64,000 bases of DNA, taken from the NCBI GenBank assembly GCA_048264125.1, contig JBLXDM010000012.1:91474-155473 (forward strand), read 5' to 3'. Origin of the DNA: M1-B18 sp048264125. GTDB lineage: Bacteria; Bacillota; Clostridia; Peptostreptococcales; Natronincolaceae. The notes beneath the pieces were generated by a model that did no database searches, was not told where the DNA came from, and saw only the letters and a program-made list of their open reading frames with translations. A program made the translations under genes and the position numbers. Of this stretch, positions 15,289 through 24,910 are shown one piece after another; positions within the stretch are counted from its first letter, which is position 1; each line of letters begins with the position of its first letter.

Positions 15289-17445
15289 CTACACCTCCTT
15301 GTTAGCCTTTTTTCTCATATCACTAAGGGTGGCTTCTCCTCCAGCTGCACGCTGCCTTTTTTCTACCTCTAGTACCTTATCCCTTTGGTTGTTCTTTAAA
15401 CTGGTGGTCAAGTAGCCGGCAGGGTTATTTATTGTTTTGTCCTCCCTTTCTTCTACATCCTTCATTCTTTCCAGCATCATATCTACGTTTTCCTGCCCAT
15501 ATTTCTTAAATAGCCCCTCAAAGAAGGCCTTATCATACTTTGTATTGTATCGACTATTGAAGGCCTCTGCATGGTCATTGGCCTGCTGCTGCTCTACAAT
15601 GCTGTAGGCCTCTTTCTTGTCCAGCTCTTGGCTACCTCCACCAATCTCTAGCCTTATACTCTCTATATTCTTAGGTCTTTCTGTCTCAGGTGCCTCTTGA
15701 GTAGTTAACCCTTTGTAGACATCCTCAGCTGTACTTCCATTGAATTGAGCAATTTGCAATGACTTCACTACGGAGGATATTTCCCTATTGTCAAAGCGTG
15801 GTGCCCCTAGCTCTTCCCTGGTTTTAACACGTTTTACAAAGGAGCTGTATTCAGGCTCCTTGCCTAGCTTCTCCCCATGCTTCTCGGCCTCCTGAAGCTC
15901 ATCCTCATACTTTTTATTTAAGAGCTCTTCGGCCTTTCTTGTTAACGCCTTGAGGCTTTCATTCATATGGCTGAGCTCTGCTTCGTTTGCCAGCTTAACC
16001 TCGAAGCCCTCGGTTTTACTTGCAAATATATCTCCGCTAGTAGAATCCCTCCTCCTTCTGCTACCTTTATCATTCCTTATATATGTTCTGGAACCTGATG
16101 ATGATTCTACTTCATCAAATTCATCCTGGTACCCTGGTCCCTTTTTCCCAAAGCCTAATCTACCATTCTCCATTCTTAATTTGCCCTCTAGGTTAAAGTC
16201 CTTTTTAGAAGGCTTTATATTGCCGCTCTGTAGGCTTTTCCTTGTGTTTGTAAAGAGATCTACAAAGTCCTTTCTTTTCCATACGATTATCCCCATCATG
16301 AGGATCTGCAGTAGAAGCACCACAAACCAGCCATAGACTCCAATGAGATTAAACAGAGCTGCATTTACAGCGAAAATAATAGCCAGCACAAAGCTTATTA
16401 TCACCTTAATTAGCCCATTGGCTATGACTTTTACGGCCCAATTATTTATTACGCTTGGACCAATAAAGGGGATCAGTGCTAGAATGAATACAAATATACC
16501 TCCCAAGGTGAAGAAAATTGTCAAAAACTGATAGCCCAATATAAGTAGTGCTAATAGCCCTATGATTAAGCCCATCGCCAGCATAGGCAGCATATATAAT
16601 AGCATAAAGGCTAGTCGCCTGACTCCCCAATCCGATTGAAAATGCTTTCCATCATTTGCTAATTCTTCTATTATGGCATTCCTTTCATCGCTATTCGGGG
16701 CCAAGGACAGTACCCTGTGCTGCTCCTGTTCTGCAACCTCAAGGCTTCCAAACTCTAGCATCTGCCAGGGCTTATGGACAAACATCATCCATATGTCGTT
16801 TGAAGCTGCCAATACTGCTGATTCGGGACTAGCCCCCTGATTAGTAGCCCTATAGGTCCCAGCCAAAACACTCTTGGACATATCCTTAGAGAAATCATCA
16901 ACTCCCTTAAGCATAGCTGTAGGATTGTGAAATAAAGCTAAGGCCAGCACCAGTATTACAACCGTCTGCAAAATGGCTACCCATATCTGTGTTTTTTGAT
17001 CCGAGATTATTTTGATGCAATAATAAAACCCTAGTAAAACGATAGCCAAAGAACTCAGCTCATCAAATAGCACAATTTTCATTTCTGCAAACACCGAGTC
17101 AATCATTGTTGAAAACAAGGAATATAGGTCTATTTCATAGGCATAATACACTATTGTTATTAGTCCTATTGTTAGATACTTCTGTAAACTAAAAAACATA
17201 TTAGCTATCGGATTCAATATATGCTCTGGATGCTTGGCCCCTTCAACTAACCCCATATTCTTCATATCAAGATGGTAGTTATCTCGGTACTCCGATATGA
17301 AGGGATTGCTATTGTTTTTAAAGAGCTCATCTATCTGTGGAAATGCACTATCAGCTGGATCATAGCCATATGAGACAGTGAGGGCTGCCAACAATAGAAT
17401 TATTAATAGAGTAGTCGCCACTACCCTTTTATGCCGAAATTTCAT
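15289..17445 (-). CDS. VirB6/TcpH-like polytopic channel protein
   Basis: 718 residues from the ATG at 17445, which has AGGTGAAGGGG immediately upstream. An earlier in-frame start at 17505 lies deeper in the preceding gene and has no such site. The N-terminal 350 residues carry seven or eight membrane segments, including the long run around ALLILGYQFLTIFFTLGGIF. The C-terminal half is soluble and highly charged. This is the architecture of the VirB6/TrbL/TcpH channel subunit of type IV secretion. It overlaps the VirB4-like gene by 17 bases. Confidence 0.75.
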   Translation of the reverse strand: MKFRHKRVVATTLLIILLLAALTVSYGYDPADSAFPQIDELFKNNSNPFISEYRDNYHLDMKNMGLVEGAKHPEHILNPIANMFFSLQKYLTIGLITIVYYAYEIDLYSLFSTMIDSVFAEMKIVLFDELSSLAIVLLGFYYCIKIISDQKTQIWVAILQTVVILVLALALFHNPTAMLKGVDDFSKDMSKSVLAGTYRATNQGASPESAVLAASNDIWMMFVHKPWQMLEFGSLEVAEQEQHRVLSLAPNSDERNAIIEELANDGKHFQSDWGVRRLAFMLLYMLPMLAMGLIIGLLALLILGYQFLTIFFTLGGIFVFILALIPFIGPSVINNWAVKVIANGLIKVIISFVLAIIFAVNAALFNLIGVYGWFVVLLLQILMMGIIVWKRKDFVDLFTNTRKSLQSGNIKPSKKDFNLEGKLRMENGRLGFGKKGPGYQDEFDEVESSSGSRTYIRNDKGSRRRRDSTSGDIFASKTEGFEVKLANEAELSHMNESLKALTRKAEELLNKKYEDELQEAEKHGEKLGKEPEYSSFVKRVKTREELGAPRFDNREISSVVKSLQIAQFNGSTAEDVYKGLTTQEAPETERPKNIESIRLEIGGGSQELDKKEAYSIVEQQQANDHAEAFNSRYNTKYDKAFFEGLFKKYGQENVDMMLERMKDVEEREDKTINNPAGYLTTSLKNNQRDKVLEVEKRQRAAGGEATLSDMRKKANKEV

Positions 17446-20014
17446 CCCCTTCACCTGCTTTCTTTTTGGTTGGGGTGGTTTTAAAGGCCTCAAACAAGTG
17501 CTCAAATACTACATCAAATTTGAGCTTTCCTACCCTTCCATCTAAGTCCTGAAATAAGCATTCACCATTTCCTAAGCTCTCAACCTCAAGTATGTTCTCA
17601 TCGGTGACCTCCAGCTTCATAAACTCCAGGGCCTTTATAGTTTCGCTTCTCTCCTCCATCTTGAAGCAGAATTTAAAGCTTATAGCGTTTTTAATACCGC
17701 CTTCACCTAGGTCCTCCACTGAATGACCTATAAAGATACAGCCAGCATATAGACTTCGTCCCATTCTGGCCAAGAAATCCATGAGCTTTAGTCCCATTGT
17801 GGTGGCCTTTAGACCCCAGGACTCATCAAAGAGCACCAGCTTAAATAGTTCCTCTCCCGACATTGCAAACTTCTTAGCAAAGGATGCTATAGGAAGCATT
17901 AACACCGTGGAAATTACCTCCTCCTGGTTTAGGTCCTCCTTTGGTGTTCCAGCCTTTGGTAGAGATAGATTCTGTATCTGAATGATATTGACTCTGTTTT
18001 TAAAGCTCAAAGCCTCCTCAGTTCCATCACCGAACAGTAGGCCCGCCATTCCATTATCTCTTAGAAGCTTGATCCTTCGCCCAAGCTTCCTAGCTGCAGT
18101 CGCCAGCTCATCCCCTTCAGGGAAGTCGTTCAATAGCTCCGCAAGTTTAATCATGCAGCGATTTTCCATTTTCTTAAGCTGATTTGCCGCCTCCAAAACA
18201 GCTATATACTCATCATCCTTAGGGTTTAGTTTAAAGGTTTCTGCCAGAATATTTATGGCCAGCTCCGAAGCCTCCTCAAGATTGTCCTTGTAGACTATAT
18301 ATGGGTCCAGCTTTCCTTTGTCCTCCTTTGATGGCGACAGGGTTATGATATTTATAAGGCCCTTTAGCTCAGGAAGCTCCTCCAGCCATTTTGTCCTTTC
18401 CCCCTTAGGGTCAAATATCAAGGCCTTTCCCCCATACATGACATTGAGATATGCCAGATAGTTGGCATTGAAGGACTTTCCACCTCCTAGAGTACCAAAG
18501 AAAAAGGCCGAAGCCGAGCGATTTAACAAGCAGGCCCTGCCCATATCTAGGTATACATTTTTCCCTACCACGCCTGTAGTTCCAATATATGGCCCTACAT
18601 TGTCCCCCAACTGCCGGGTGGCAGCAAACATGGCACCGGCTAGAGTTCTTGGGGGTAAGGGCTGAATATGGTCAGTTACATATCTGCCAGTACCAGGAAT
18701 AAACTCCAAGAAGAGCTTCAGCTGATCGGAGTAGGACCTTTCAATCATAAAGTTTTGGTCCTCATAAAGCTCCTTTATGAAGGCTGCTCTATCCTCCAGC
18801 TCCTCCTTGTTGTCGGCAGCCACACAAATGCTGATTGATGCCCTAGTTATAGGTGCTCTTGTTGCCTTTAGCTCTGCCTCCAGTAGATTGGCATTTTCCC
18901 TAGCATCCTGAAGCTCGTCTGGAATATCCTCATAGTTTTCAGCCACATGCTCTATCTGCCCTTTTATATCCCGTTTCTGTTTTCCAACTGCTCGTATGCT
19001 CTCCTTATGCTCCTTCGTATCAATGTGTATGCAGACCTCCGTCTGCAGGGGCAGATCCTGAAGCACCAGCAGCCACTCCGATCCGGGGAATATGATCCCA
19101 TCGGGTATATGGGATACCGAAAGAAAGGCCTGGTATGAGGTTTTTTCATCATTATGATGTATCTTTAAGATCCTTCCTTCCGAAATATCAATTAAGCCCT
19201 CTGCTAGGGTAAGCACCTGAGCTGTATCAATCAGGTTGGCATACTCACCATTTTTTATTACCCTTTCAGTATATGGAGTCCAGGGCCGCTGCATGGTCCT
19301 CTCAATGGACTCCCAATCTCTGTGAGCCTTTTCGCGGTTCCTTTTTAGCCAAGCCTTGCCTTGAATGCTGTTGTACCAGTTGTCCTTTACCTTCACTTCC
19401 CCAAGGCCCCGCCTAAAGGCCCTTCGATTTAACCATTGGGTGGTGGTTTCATCAGTTTTGTATAGCCTGATCCTTTTATTCTGCTTTTTAAAATACTCCG
19501 TTGAAAGCTCCCTAAAAAACTCTATTTCCCTCTCAAGTACAGTCTTATTTTTAGTCCCAAAGGCCTCCTCAAAGGTGTTCAAGGGATTCTGGAACAAGTA
19601 CTGAATTGCATCCTTTAAGCTTTTTAAAATACTTTCCTGAAGGGTAAGCTTTGTTCCAACATAGACATTGTAGTCATTACTCATGCCCTTGGATTTTATT
19701 TTCTTGTTTATGTGGTCCCTAGTGCCTATAGCATGGGCCTTAGTCTTTGGATATAGTGGGTCCTTTTTATCCAGCTCATCAAGCAGCCTATCATAGTGGC
19801 TGTTGACATCCTGAGCTATGGGGACTATGTGAATCTTTGCCTCCAACCCTATGTTAGCTATGAAAAGAGCCAGAGTATTAAGGGCCTGAATCTTACTCTC
19901 CTCCTTCAGAAAGTCGTAGGCTATGCCCCCCAGCTTGAAATATGCCCAGCATTCGTTCTTTGAGCTATTAAATATTAGATTATCCGCAAAGTATTTTATA
20001 GGGTAGTCATACAT
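17429..20014 (-). CDS. VirB4-family conjugation ATPase (TcpF-like)
   Basis: An 861-residue protein. The N-terminal 450 residues match the VirB4/TraE-type amino domain in length and layout. The motor domain has Walker A FFFGTLGGGKSFNANYLAY near residue 505 and Walker B LVLFDESWGL near 728, then a sensor region FIGHSVEDLG. It energises assembly of the type IV secretion channel at the membrane. It starts 2 bases after the TcpE-like gene, and the following gene overlaps its end, so this is one operon. Confidence 0.9.
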   Translation of the reverse strand: MYDYPIKYFADNLIFNSSKNECWAYFKLGGIAYDFLKEESKIQALNTLALFIANIGLEAKIHIVPIAQDVNSHYDRLLDELDKKDPLYPKTKAHAIGTRDHINKKIKSKGMSNDYNVYVGTKLTLQESILKSLKDAIQYLFQNPLNTFEEAFGTKNKTVLEREIEFFRELSTEYFKKQNKRIRLYKTDETTTQWLNRRAFRRGLGEVKVKDNWYNSIQGKAWLKRNREKAHRDWESIERTMQRPWTPYTERVIKNGEYANLIDTAQVLTLAEGLIDISEGRILKIHHNDEKTSYQAFLSVSHIPDGIIFPGSEWLLVLQDLPLQTEVCIHIDTKEHKESIRAVGKQKRDIKGQIEHVAENYEDIPDELQDARENANLLEAELKATRAPITRASISICVAADNKEELEDRAAFIKELYEDQNFMIERSYSDQLKLFLEFIPGTGRYVTDHIQPLPPRTLAGAMFAATRQLGDNVGPYIGTTGVVGKNVYLDMGRACLLNRSASAFFFGTLGGGKSFNANYLAYLNVMYGGKALIFDPKGERTKWLEELPELKGLINIITLSPSKEDKGKLDPYIVYKDNLEEASELAINILAETFKLNPKDDEYIAVLEAANQLKKMENRCMIKLAELLNDFPEGDELATAARKLGRRIKLLRDNGMAGLLFGDGTEEALSFKNRVNIIQIQNLSLPKAGTPKEDLNQEEVISTVLMLPIASFAKKFAMSGEELFKLVLFDESWGLKATTMGLKLMDFLARMGRSLYAGCIFIGHSVEDLGEGGIKNAISFKFCFKMEERSETIKALEFMKLEVTDENILEVESLGNGECLFQDLDGRVGKLKFDVVFEHLFEAFKTTPTKKKAGEGDEISA

Positions 20015-20016
20015 CC

Positions 20017-20490
20017 TTATCCAGCCCTCCTTAGAGCAGGCCTCCCTTTGGCCTGCTTACCTTTTTTGTTTAATGCTTCTTCTGTTTTATTAAGAAAGGC
20101 CGTCACCCTAAAGACTGTTACAGTCTTAAAGGTGATTGCCTTTTTTTGCTCCTCTATCGGCCTAAACTGCTCCAGCTTCTTAGGAGAGAGCTTATATACA
20201 ATAAAATCTAAAAAGAACTTATGAGGGTACTTGCCATCAAGCTTCTGCTTGGTTAGAAACTTCATAATGCCGTAGGGTATGGCCCCATGCTTTACAACAA
20301 AGTTGACATTTCCCAGGGGTGGAATCAGTTTTACTAAGATGATTGATATTATAATACTGATTGTGAAATACAGTACCTCTGTTGGCTTAACCGGCAGCAG
20401 AAGCTTAATCCCCTCGATGGAGTGGATCTCCCTTTCAAACTTCCAAACATTTTTATAGGTTCTTAAGATTACTTCTTTTTTTCCATCCAT
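20017..20490 (-). CDS. TcpE-family conjugation protein
   Basis: A 157-residue protein. The opening TYKNVWKFEREIHSIEGIKL, followed by two close membrane segments (about 38-72), is the TcpE-family pattern. The C-terminal tail is basic (NKKGKQAKGRPALRRAG). TcpE is a small membrane component required for transfer in tcp-type loci. It lies between the TcpD-like gene and the VirB4-like gene, the expected order. Confidence 0.8.
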   Translation of the reverse strand: MDGKKEVILRTYKNVWKFEREIHSIEGIKLLLPVKPTEVLYFTISIIISIILVKLIPPLGNVNFVVKHGAIPYGIMKFLTKQKLDGKYPHKFFLDFIVYKLSPKKLEQFRPIEEQKKAITFKTVTVFRVTAFLNKTEEALNKKGKQAKGRPALRRAG

Positions 20491-20499
20491 TAGCTTCTC

Positions 20500-20808
20500 C
20501 TATCTAAAGACGAAATTCCAAACAGTTAGTCCAATGTTTTTGAGTCTTTCTGGGTCATCTATAATTACTAATACTACAGCCCCTAGTACAGCCAGTCCAC
20601 CAACCTGCGCCCAAGCCCTTTTGGCCATATATTTCACAACGAAAACTGCTATAACCGTAAGTGCTCCCCACCAAGCGAGATCCTTCCCGAAACTAAAAGC
20701 ATTTCTTCCCCAGCCTGGGTTTGTAGCATAGGCAAATATACCCATCATATTTAGTATCAGCAGTGCAGCTAAAAGAATTAGAGTAGTCCTTTTAAATTTG
20801 TTCTTCAT
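20500..20808 (-). CDS. TcpD-like small membrane protein
   Basis: A 102-residue protein with a signal-like N-terminus ending IFAYA and two further hydrophobic segments (about 42-62 and 68-85), finishing with a short tail. Size, topology and position between TcpC-like and TcpE-like genes match TcpD-type small channel subunits. Sequence identity to that family is not something I can confirm by eye. Confidence 0.65.
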   Translation of the reverse strand: MKNKFKRTTLILLAALLILNMMGIFAYATNPGWGRNAFSFGKDLAWWGALTVIAVFVVKYMAKRAWAQVGGLAVLGAVVLVIIDDPERLKNIGLTVWNFVFR

Positions 20809-20821
20809 CCTATATTCCTCC

Positions 20822-21757
20822 TTAATTTTGAATGTTTACTGTCCTAGTTTTAAAGTCTTTAATATAATACCGATTATTACTTTTTATCATCTCGACATGA
20901 TAGCCCTGTTTATGACTGAGCTTTGATATATCATCGATTATGGTAAGCTCAACTATAGCAAGGTACTCACCCTCCAGCTCCCTTAAAAATACTCTGACGT
21001 TATCTAAGCGACTAAGAGTATACCTGTTTTCTAGCCCCTGAACCCGTTGATTTTCGTGGATATAATAGCTTATCTCACCAGGGCTTCCGCTAAAATAGGT
21101 TTTAAAGAAGCTCTCTAAAACCTCCTTAATCTCATTCTGGACCACAGCATCTACACCATCACCGGAGTAAAAGCTCCTGTTGGCATCCGCCTTTGGTGGT
21201 GCCGGCAGCATCGCTGGATAATCCTCAACCATGTATCTGCCCTCCTGCTCTATTACAGGGACTGCAATATATACTTCATCTTCAACCTGTTGAATTTTTC
21301 TTTCCCCTTGCTCTTCCACCTCCAGCTCATAAAGGACCTTCACCGCCACCTTAACATCCAGTTGGTTATTACTAAACCACTCAAGGCCATAGCTTCTGGC
21401 TGCCAATGCCTTTGTTTTTCCGTAGCCGGGGCTCGGAAGCGTTAAGGATGAAGGAGAATATTTATATAGCCTTTCCTCATAGTCACCTCCCCTCTCGTAG
21501 GTAAAATACTCCATAGCAAAGCCTTCAGCAAAGGCAGCCGCCTCCAGCTCCACCCTTTCCCGGTAGCCCTTCCCCTCCACAAATTCATTAATCAATCGTT
21601 GGGCCTCTCCTGTCTCACTGCTGACAAAGAGAGTACCTATTCCCCTTAAAATGAGAAAAATAATAAGAGTCCATAAAATGACTCTTCCGACCTTTTGGAA
21701 TATTACCGTTTTAACCTTAAAGGTTTTCTTTGGTCCCTTAATTAATGGTAGCTTCAT
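20822..21757 (-). CDS. TcpC/VirB8-like conjugation protein
   Basis: A 311-residue protein with one N-terminal membrane helix (about 27-47) and two extracytoplasmic NTF2-like domains, roughly 50-170 and 190-305 (the first containing YSPSSLTLPSPGYG and the second FFKTYFSGSPGEISYYI). This is the TcpC layout, a bitopic VirB8-like scaffold that assembles the transfer channel. It starts with GAGAGGTG and lies 29 bases after the coupling ATPase. Confidence 0.8.
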   Translation of the reverse strand: MKLPLIKGPKKTFKVKTVIFQKVGRVILWTLIIFLILRGIGTLFVSSETGEAQRLINEFVEGKGYRERVELEAAAFAEGFAMEYFTYERGGDYEERLYKYSPSSLTLPSPGYGKTKALAARSYGLEWFSNNQLDVKVAVKVLYELEVEEQGERKIQQVEDEVYIAVPVIEQEGRYMVEDYPAMLPAPPKADANRSFYSGDGVDAVVQNEIKEVLESFFKTYFSGSPGEISYYIHENQRVQGLENRYTLSRLDNVRVFLRELEGEYLAIVELTIIDDISKLSHKQGYHVEMIKSNNRYYIKDFKTRTVNIQN

Positions 21758-21786
21758 ATTTCTTCACCTCTCTTAAATTTATGTAT

Positions 21787-23484
21787 TTAAAAGCCTTCAT
21801 ACTCCTCATAATCCTCCTCGTCCTCCAGCTCCTCATCTACTTCATCATCGATTACTTCATAATCTTTTTCATCCTCATCATCGTCAAAACCAACATACTT
21901 TTCATCAGCAAAGGAGACTATCTTAGCCGGACCTGTATCATCCCCAAAGGGCAACCAATCATCATGTAAATCCTCCAGCTCTGCAGCTGCTTCCTTCTCA
22001 TGTTTGTTAGCATCTATCGTTTTAACCTCTGCTTCTTTATTAACCCTGCTTACCTCATCTTCATCATCAGATTTTTGTGTCAGCATGCCACCTTTTACAC
22101 TCTCCACATCAGTGAGCATCTTATCGTCATCAAAGTTATAAGCCTGGAATTCTTGGGTGTCAGCTCCAACCTTGAACAAGAACCTTCCCTTGACCTCCGG
22201 AAGCTCCGTTGCTCTACCGTTGCTTAATACAATTTCCGATGCAGGTTTATCAGCAAAGCGGCCGCTGATCCTAACCGGGATATTATTCTTAATCTGTCCT
22301 GGCAGCACCTTTGCATCAGGTCTTTGCATACCAAGCACCAGGTTAATGCCTGTTGCCCTTGAAAGCCTTGCTAAGGTTGATATTTCCTTTTCAATTTCTT
22401 CAAATATCTTTTTTTCAGGCTTAGCAAGACCTGACTTATCCATCATTTCAGCCACCTCGTCGCAAAAAACCACTATACGGCAAAGCTTCTTCCATCCGCT
22501 TTTTTCAGCCCTTTTATTATATTGTGCCAGATTCTTTACGTCCATTGTTCTAAAGAGCTTCAGCCTGGCTTCATTCTCACGGGTAAGATCCTTTAATACC
22601 TTTAAAGCCCTCTGACGCTCGGTTATTACCTCCCCATACCGTTCATACCTTATACCAAATTCAACCCCGCCCTTAAAGTCGATCATATAGATCTTTGCCA
22701 CCTTTAGGACAGCCTGTCTAAGGATTAAACGTAAAATTACCGACTTCCCTGATCCGGTCTCCCCAGCCACCAAAGCATGAGGGGTGCTGTTGAAGTTGAA
22801 TTTAATCTGCTCCAGCATATTCTCGCCTATTATGATTTCAAAATCCTTATCGGACAAATAGCTGTCCTTCCAATCAGCATACAGGGGAATTATTTTTGAA
22901 GCCGGTACCGTGCGGAGCTTCACAACCTTTTTGGTGCTTAAGGCATTATCAATCTTTAGGATATTACAATCCAGCATAAGCTCAATATTCTTCTGCTTGG
23001 TTCTCCAATCATCCAGGGGGATGTTGCTATGGAAGGAATAAATGGTTATGTCCCCCTCCTTTTCCTCTCCTAAGAACTTAGGGTATGCTTTCCTTTCCAC
23101 CATGTCACCGTTATAGTCTCTCTTTTTGCTCTTGGTATAAAAGCCAATCTCCTCAAACTTCTCGTCAAAGGAGGTAATGAAGCGGCGACGTTCTTCACCT
23201 TTGAACCAAAGATATAAAAGTGGCAGCAGCGGCGCTGCATATACAGCATACTTTAGTGGCAGCAGCTTCTTGTTATCTGTAGGTATAAAGGTCCATAGAT
23301 ATTCGCGCATTAAAAAAAGCCCTATTCCCAAGGCTGTAAATGCAAACAGTGCTATATAATTTGACTGTTGGGAAGGTATTTCCCTTATTCCATAATACAC
23401 ACTACTAAAAAATCCAAATATACCTTTGAAGGCATTATATATGACCATGCCTACTATTTCTTCTTCGTTTCTTTTGGATGGCAA
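21787..23484 (-). CDS. FtsK/SpoIIIE-type coupling ATPase (TcpA-like)
   Basis: A 565-residue protein: two N-terminal membrane segments (about 40-57 and 80-95), then an FtsK-like motor with Walker A VAGETGSGKSVILRLI near residue 243 and Walker B RIVVFCDEVAEM near 340. The last 70 residues are extremely acidic (DDDEDEKDYEVIDDEVDEEL). TcpA is the DNA-pumping coupling protein of tcp loci. The start is TTG, supported by AAAAAGGAGG seven bases upstream. The acidic tail could bind basic relaxosome proteins, which is inference. Confidence 0.9.
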   Translation of the reverse strand: MPSKRNEEEIVGMVIYNAFKGIFGFFSSVYYGIREIPSQQSNYIALFAFTALGIGLFLMREYLWTFIPTDNKKLLPLKYAVYAAPLLPLLYLWFKGEERRRFITSFDEKFEEIGFYTKSKKRDYNGDMVERKAYPKFLGEEKEGDITIYSFHSNIPLDDWRTKQKNIELMLDCNILKIDNALSTKKVVKLRTVPASKIIPLYADWKDSYLSDKDFEIIIGENMLEQIKFNFNSTPHALVAGETGSGKSVILRLILRQAVLKVAKIYMIDFKGGVEFGIRYERYGEVITERQRALKVLKDLTRENEARLKLFRTMDVKNLAQYNKRAEKSGWKKLCRIVVFCDEVAEMMDKSGLAKPEKKIFEEIEKEISTLARLSRATGINLVLGMQRPDAKVLPGQIKNNIPVRISGRFADKPASEIVLSNGRATELPEVKGRFLFKVGADTQEFQAYNFDDDKMLTDVESVKGGMLTQKSDDEDEVSRVNKEAEVKTIDANKHEKEAAAELEDLHDDWLPFGDDTGPAKIVSFADEKYVGFDDDEDEKDYEVIDDEVDEELEDEEDYEEYEGF

Positions 23485-23525
23485 TTTAAGACCTCCTTTT
23501 TCACTTAATTGCTGGTCCTTTAAAC

Positions 23526-23609
23526 CTAAACAGCTCTATCTTTTCTATCCTTTCCCTGTTTTTCTACAATCTTCAGCTCCTCCATGGTCTCAGGAAGCTT
23601 CGGTTCTGC
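23526..23609 (-). pseudogene. Fragment of a TcpM-like tyrosine recombinase gene
   Basis: Only 27 codons remain, read EPKLPETMEELKIVEKQGKD then RKDRAV and stop. The DNA at 23527-23577 matches the intact recombinase gene near 25201-25249 at about 41 of 49 positions, covering the beta-hairpin with the catalytic lysine. It lies between the coupling ATPase and the lipoprotein gene and shows that a second recombinase copy was lost here. Confidence 0.55.
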
Positions 23610-23657
23610 TCATTATTTTGTGATGTGCAACCAAATAAAATACCGTAGAATCCATTT

Positions 23658-23680
23658 CTGAATAATACGGTATTTTAAAT
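23658..23680. repeat. Inverted repeat left of the lipoprotein gene
   Basis: CTGAATAATACGGTATTTTA here matches, inverted, the sequence at 24170-24191 (CTGAATAATACGGTATTAAA read on the minus strand). It also forms a local hairpin with AAAATACCGTA at 23636-23647. Confidence 0.75.
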
Positions 23681-23697
23681 ATTAGCTTTTTTATTTC

Positions 23698-24075
23698 CTA
23701 TAATCTATTAAACTGTAATTCGATTTTCCCTTCACCTGTATTGTCAATACTGTTAAAAATTAAAGTCCATTCTCCAACTATTTTTTCAAATTCTCTAATC
23801 TCATTAATTGATTTTTCTGAAGTAGCTTTTCCATCCCATCTTAAATCTCCATTCGGGTCTTTAAGCTCAAATTCAACATCACCTTTTGTGAGCTCTAAGT
23901 TTATTTCTAATTTCATTCCGTTAAAATCATCTTCAACAGTATAACTATAAGTATCAGTCACTTTCTGACCTTCTTTAATAGTATAGTGTGCTGAGCTTTG
24001 ATTTCTTACAATACATCCTGTCATTCCAACAATTAAACTTAACACAATAATTAATATTAGAAGCTTTCTTTTCAT
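23698..24075 (-). CDS. Putative lipoprotein
   Basis: 125 residues from the ATG at 24075, preceded by AGGGGG. The N-terminus is KRKLLILIIVLSLIVGMTGC, a lipoprotein signal with lipobox MTGC, so the mature protein is anchored to the outer face of the membrane. The rest looks like a beta-sandwich (VEFELKDPNGDLRWDGKATS, then VGEWTLIFNSIDNTGEGKIE), similar in style to emp24/GOLD or PPC-type domains. It is flanked by inverted repeats and may be a separate insertion in the transfer operon. Function unknown. Confidence 0.7.
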   Translation of the reverse strand: MKRKLLILIIVLSLIVGMTGCIVRNQSSAHYTIKEGQKVTDTYSYTVEDDFNGMKLEINLELTKGDVEFELKDPNGDLRWDGKATSEKSINEIREFEKIVGEWTLIFNSIDNTGEGKIELQFNRL

Positions 24076-24169
24076 TTTGTCTAATCCCCCTATAAGTATT
24101 AATTCACTGTTTCCCATCATTGACATTTATCTAACAAGAAAATTATACCATATTTTTTAGCAGTTTTCT

Positions 24170-24191
24170 ATTTTAATACCGTATTATTCAG
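24170..24191. repeat. Inverted repeat right of the lipoprotein gene
   Basis: The inverted counterpart of 23658-23680. The two copies bracket about 530 bp holding only the lipoprotein gene and its promoter region. Confidence 0.75.
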
Positions 24192-24260
24192 CTCTCAAAG
24201 ATCGTTGTTCATACTTTAAGCTTCAAAGTCTTAATTGAAAATATCTCCATTTTACAAGAG

Positions 24261-24368
24261 TTAACCAATACTTTTAAGAGCTACTTCTCTATTCTGTTTC
24301 AGGCTACCTTGCCACTCTTTCTCTGCTACCTCAGAAAAGTCTAAATTGCTAAGGTACATGTGCAACAT
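24261..24368 (-). CDS. Possible 35-residue peptide coupled to the upstream gene
   Basis: The stop of the preceding gene and this ATG overlap as TAATG, which often marks translational coupling. The peptide reads MLHMYLSNLDFSEVAEKEWQ and then GSLKQNREVALKSIG. No independent ribosome site is clear. It may be a real short protein or the remains of a longer one. Confidence 0.3.
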   Translation of the reverse strand: MLHMYLSNLDFSEVAEKEWQGSLKQNREVALKSIG

Positions 24369-24868
24369 TACTTTCTTAACAAGTACCAATCCCAAAATAA
24401 TCCCATAGCTTCATCTGTATCCTTTATTGTCCTTGGAGACCAATAGGCTCGCTCTTCTTTATTTTCTTTAATTTGGTCACATTCCATATAATCATCATAC
24501 AAGGACAAATTATTCTTTTCTTGTAATGACCTCAGTGACCGCCTAGCTATAAATCTTGATTTATCACCACAACAAGATGAACCTTCAATTTTCTCCATTA
24601 ATTGTCTATAAAAATGCTCATATAGTCCACTTGTTATATGTTCTAATATATACATGTTTTTTTGATTTGGTATTTTTACAACCAGTTTGATTATTTGATT
24701 CAGCTTGAATTGAGCAGAATTAATCTTTCCAAAGAATGCTTTTGGGTCAGTATCATAGATATGTTTTATTTTCAACACCATATCTCCATTTTTTTCCACA
24801 AGCTCTTTAGTAAACCCATCTGACATAATTTCAATAAAGGTATTTAAATCCTCTTCAAATTTGTTCAT
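24368..24868 (-). CDS. Hypothetical protein
   Basis: 166 residues from the ATG at 24868, which follows GAAGGAGAG. A longer frame to 24904 lacks a ribosome site. Mostly helical, soluble, with a CC pair (EGSSCCGDKSRF) and a C-terminal tryptophan-rich end (EAMGLFWDWYLLRK). I recognise no family. It lies directly after the recombinase in the conjugation locus, so it may be a relaxosome accessory or a cargo gene. Confidence 0.65.
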   Translation of the reverse strand: MNKFEEDLNTFIEIMSDGFTKELVEKNGDMVLKIKHIYDTDPKAFFGKINSAQFKLNQIIKLVVKIPNQKNMYILEHITSGLYEHFYRQLMEKIEGSSCCGDKSRFIARRSLRSLQEKNNLSLYDDYMECDQIKENKEERAYWSPRTIKDTDEAMGLFWDWYLLRK

Positions 24869-24910
24869 AATAACTCTCCTTCGCATAATCTCCATAATCC
24901 GCAACGAACC

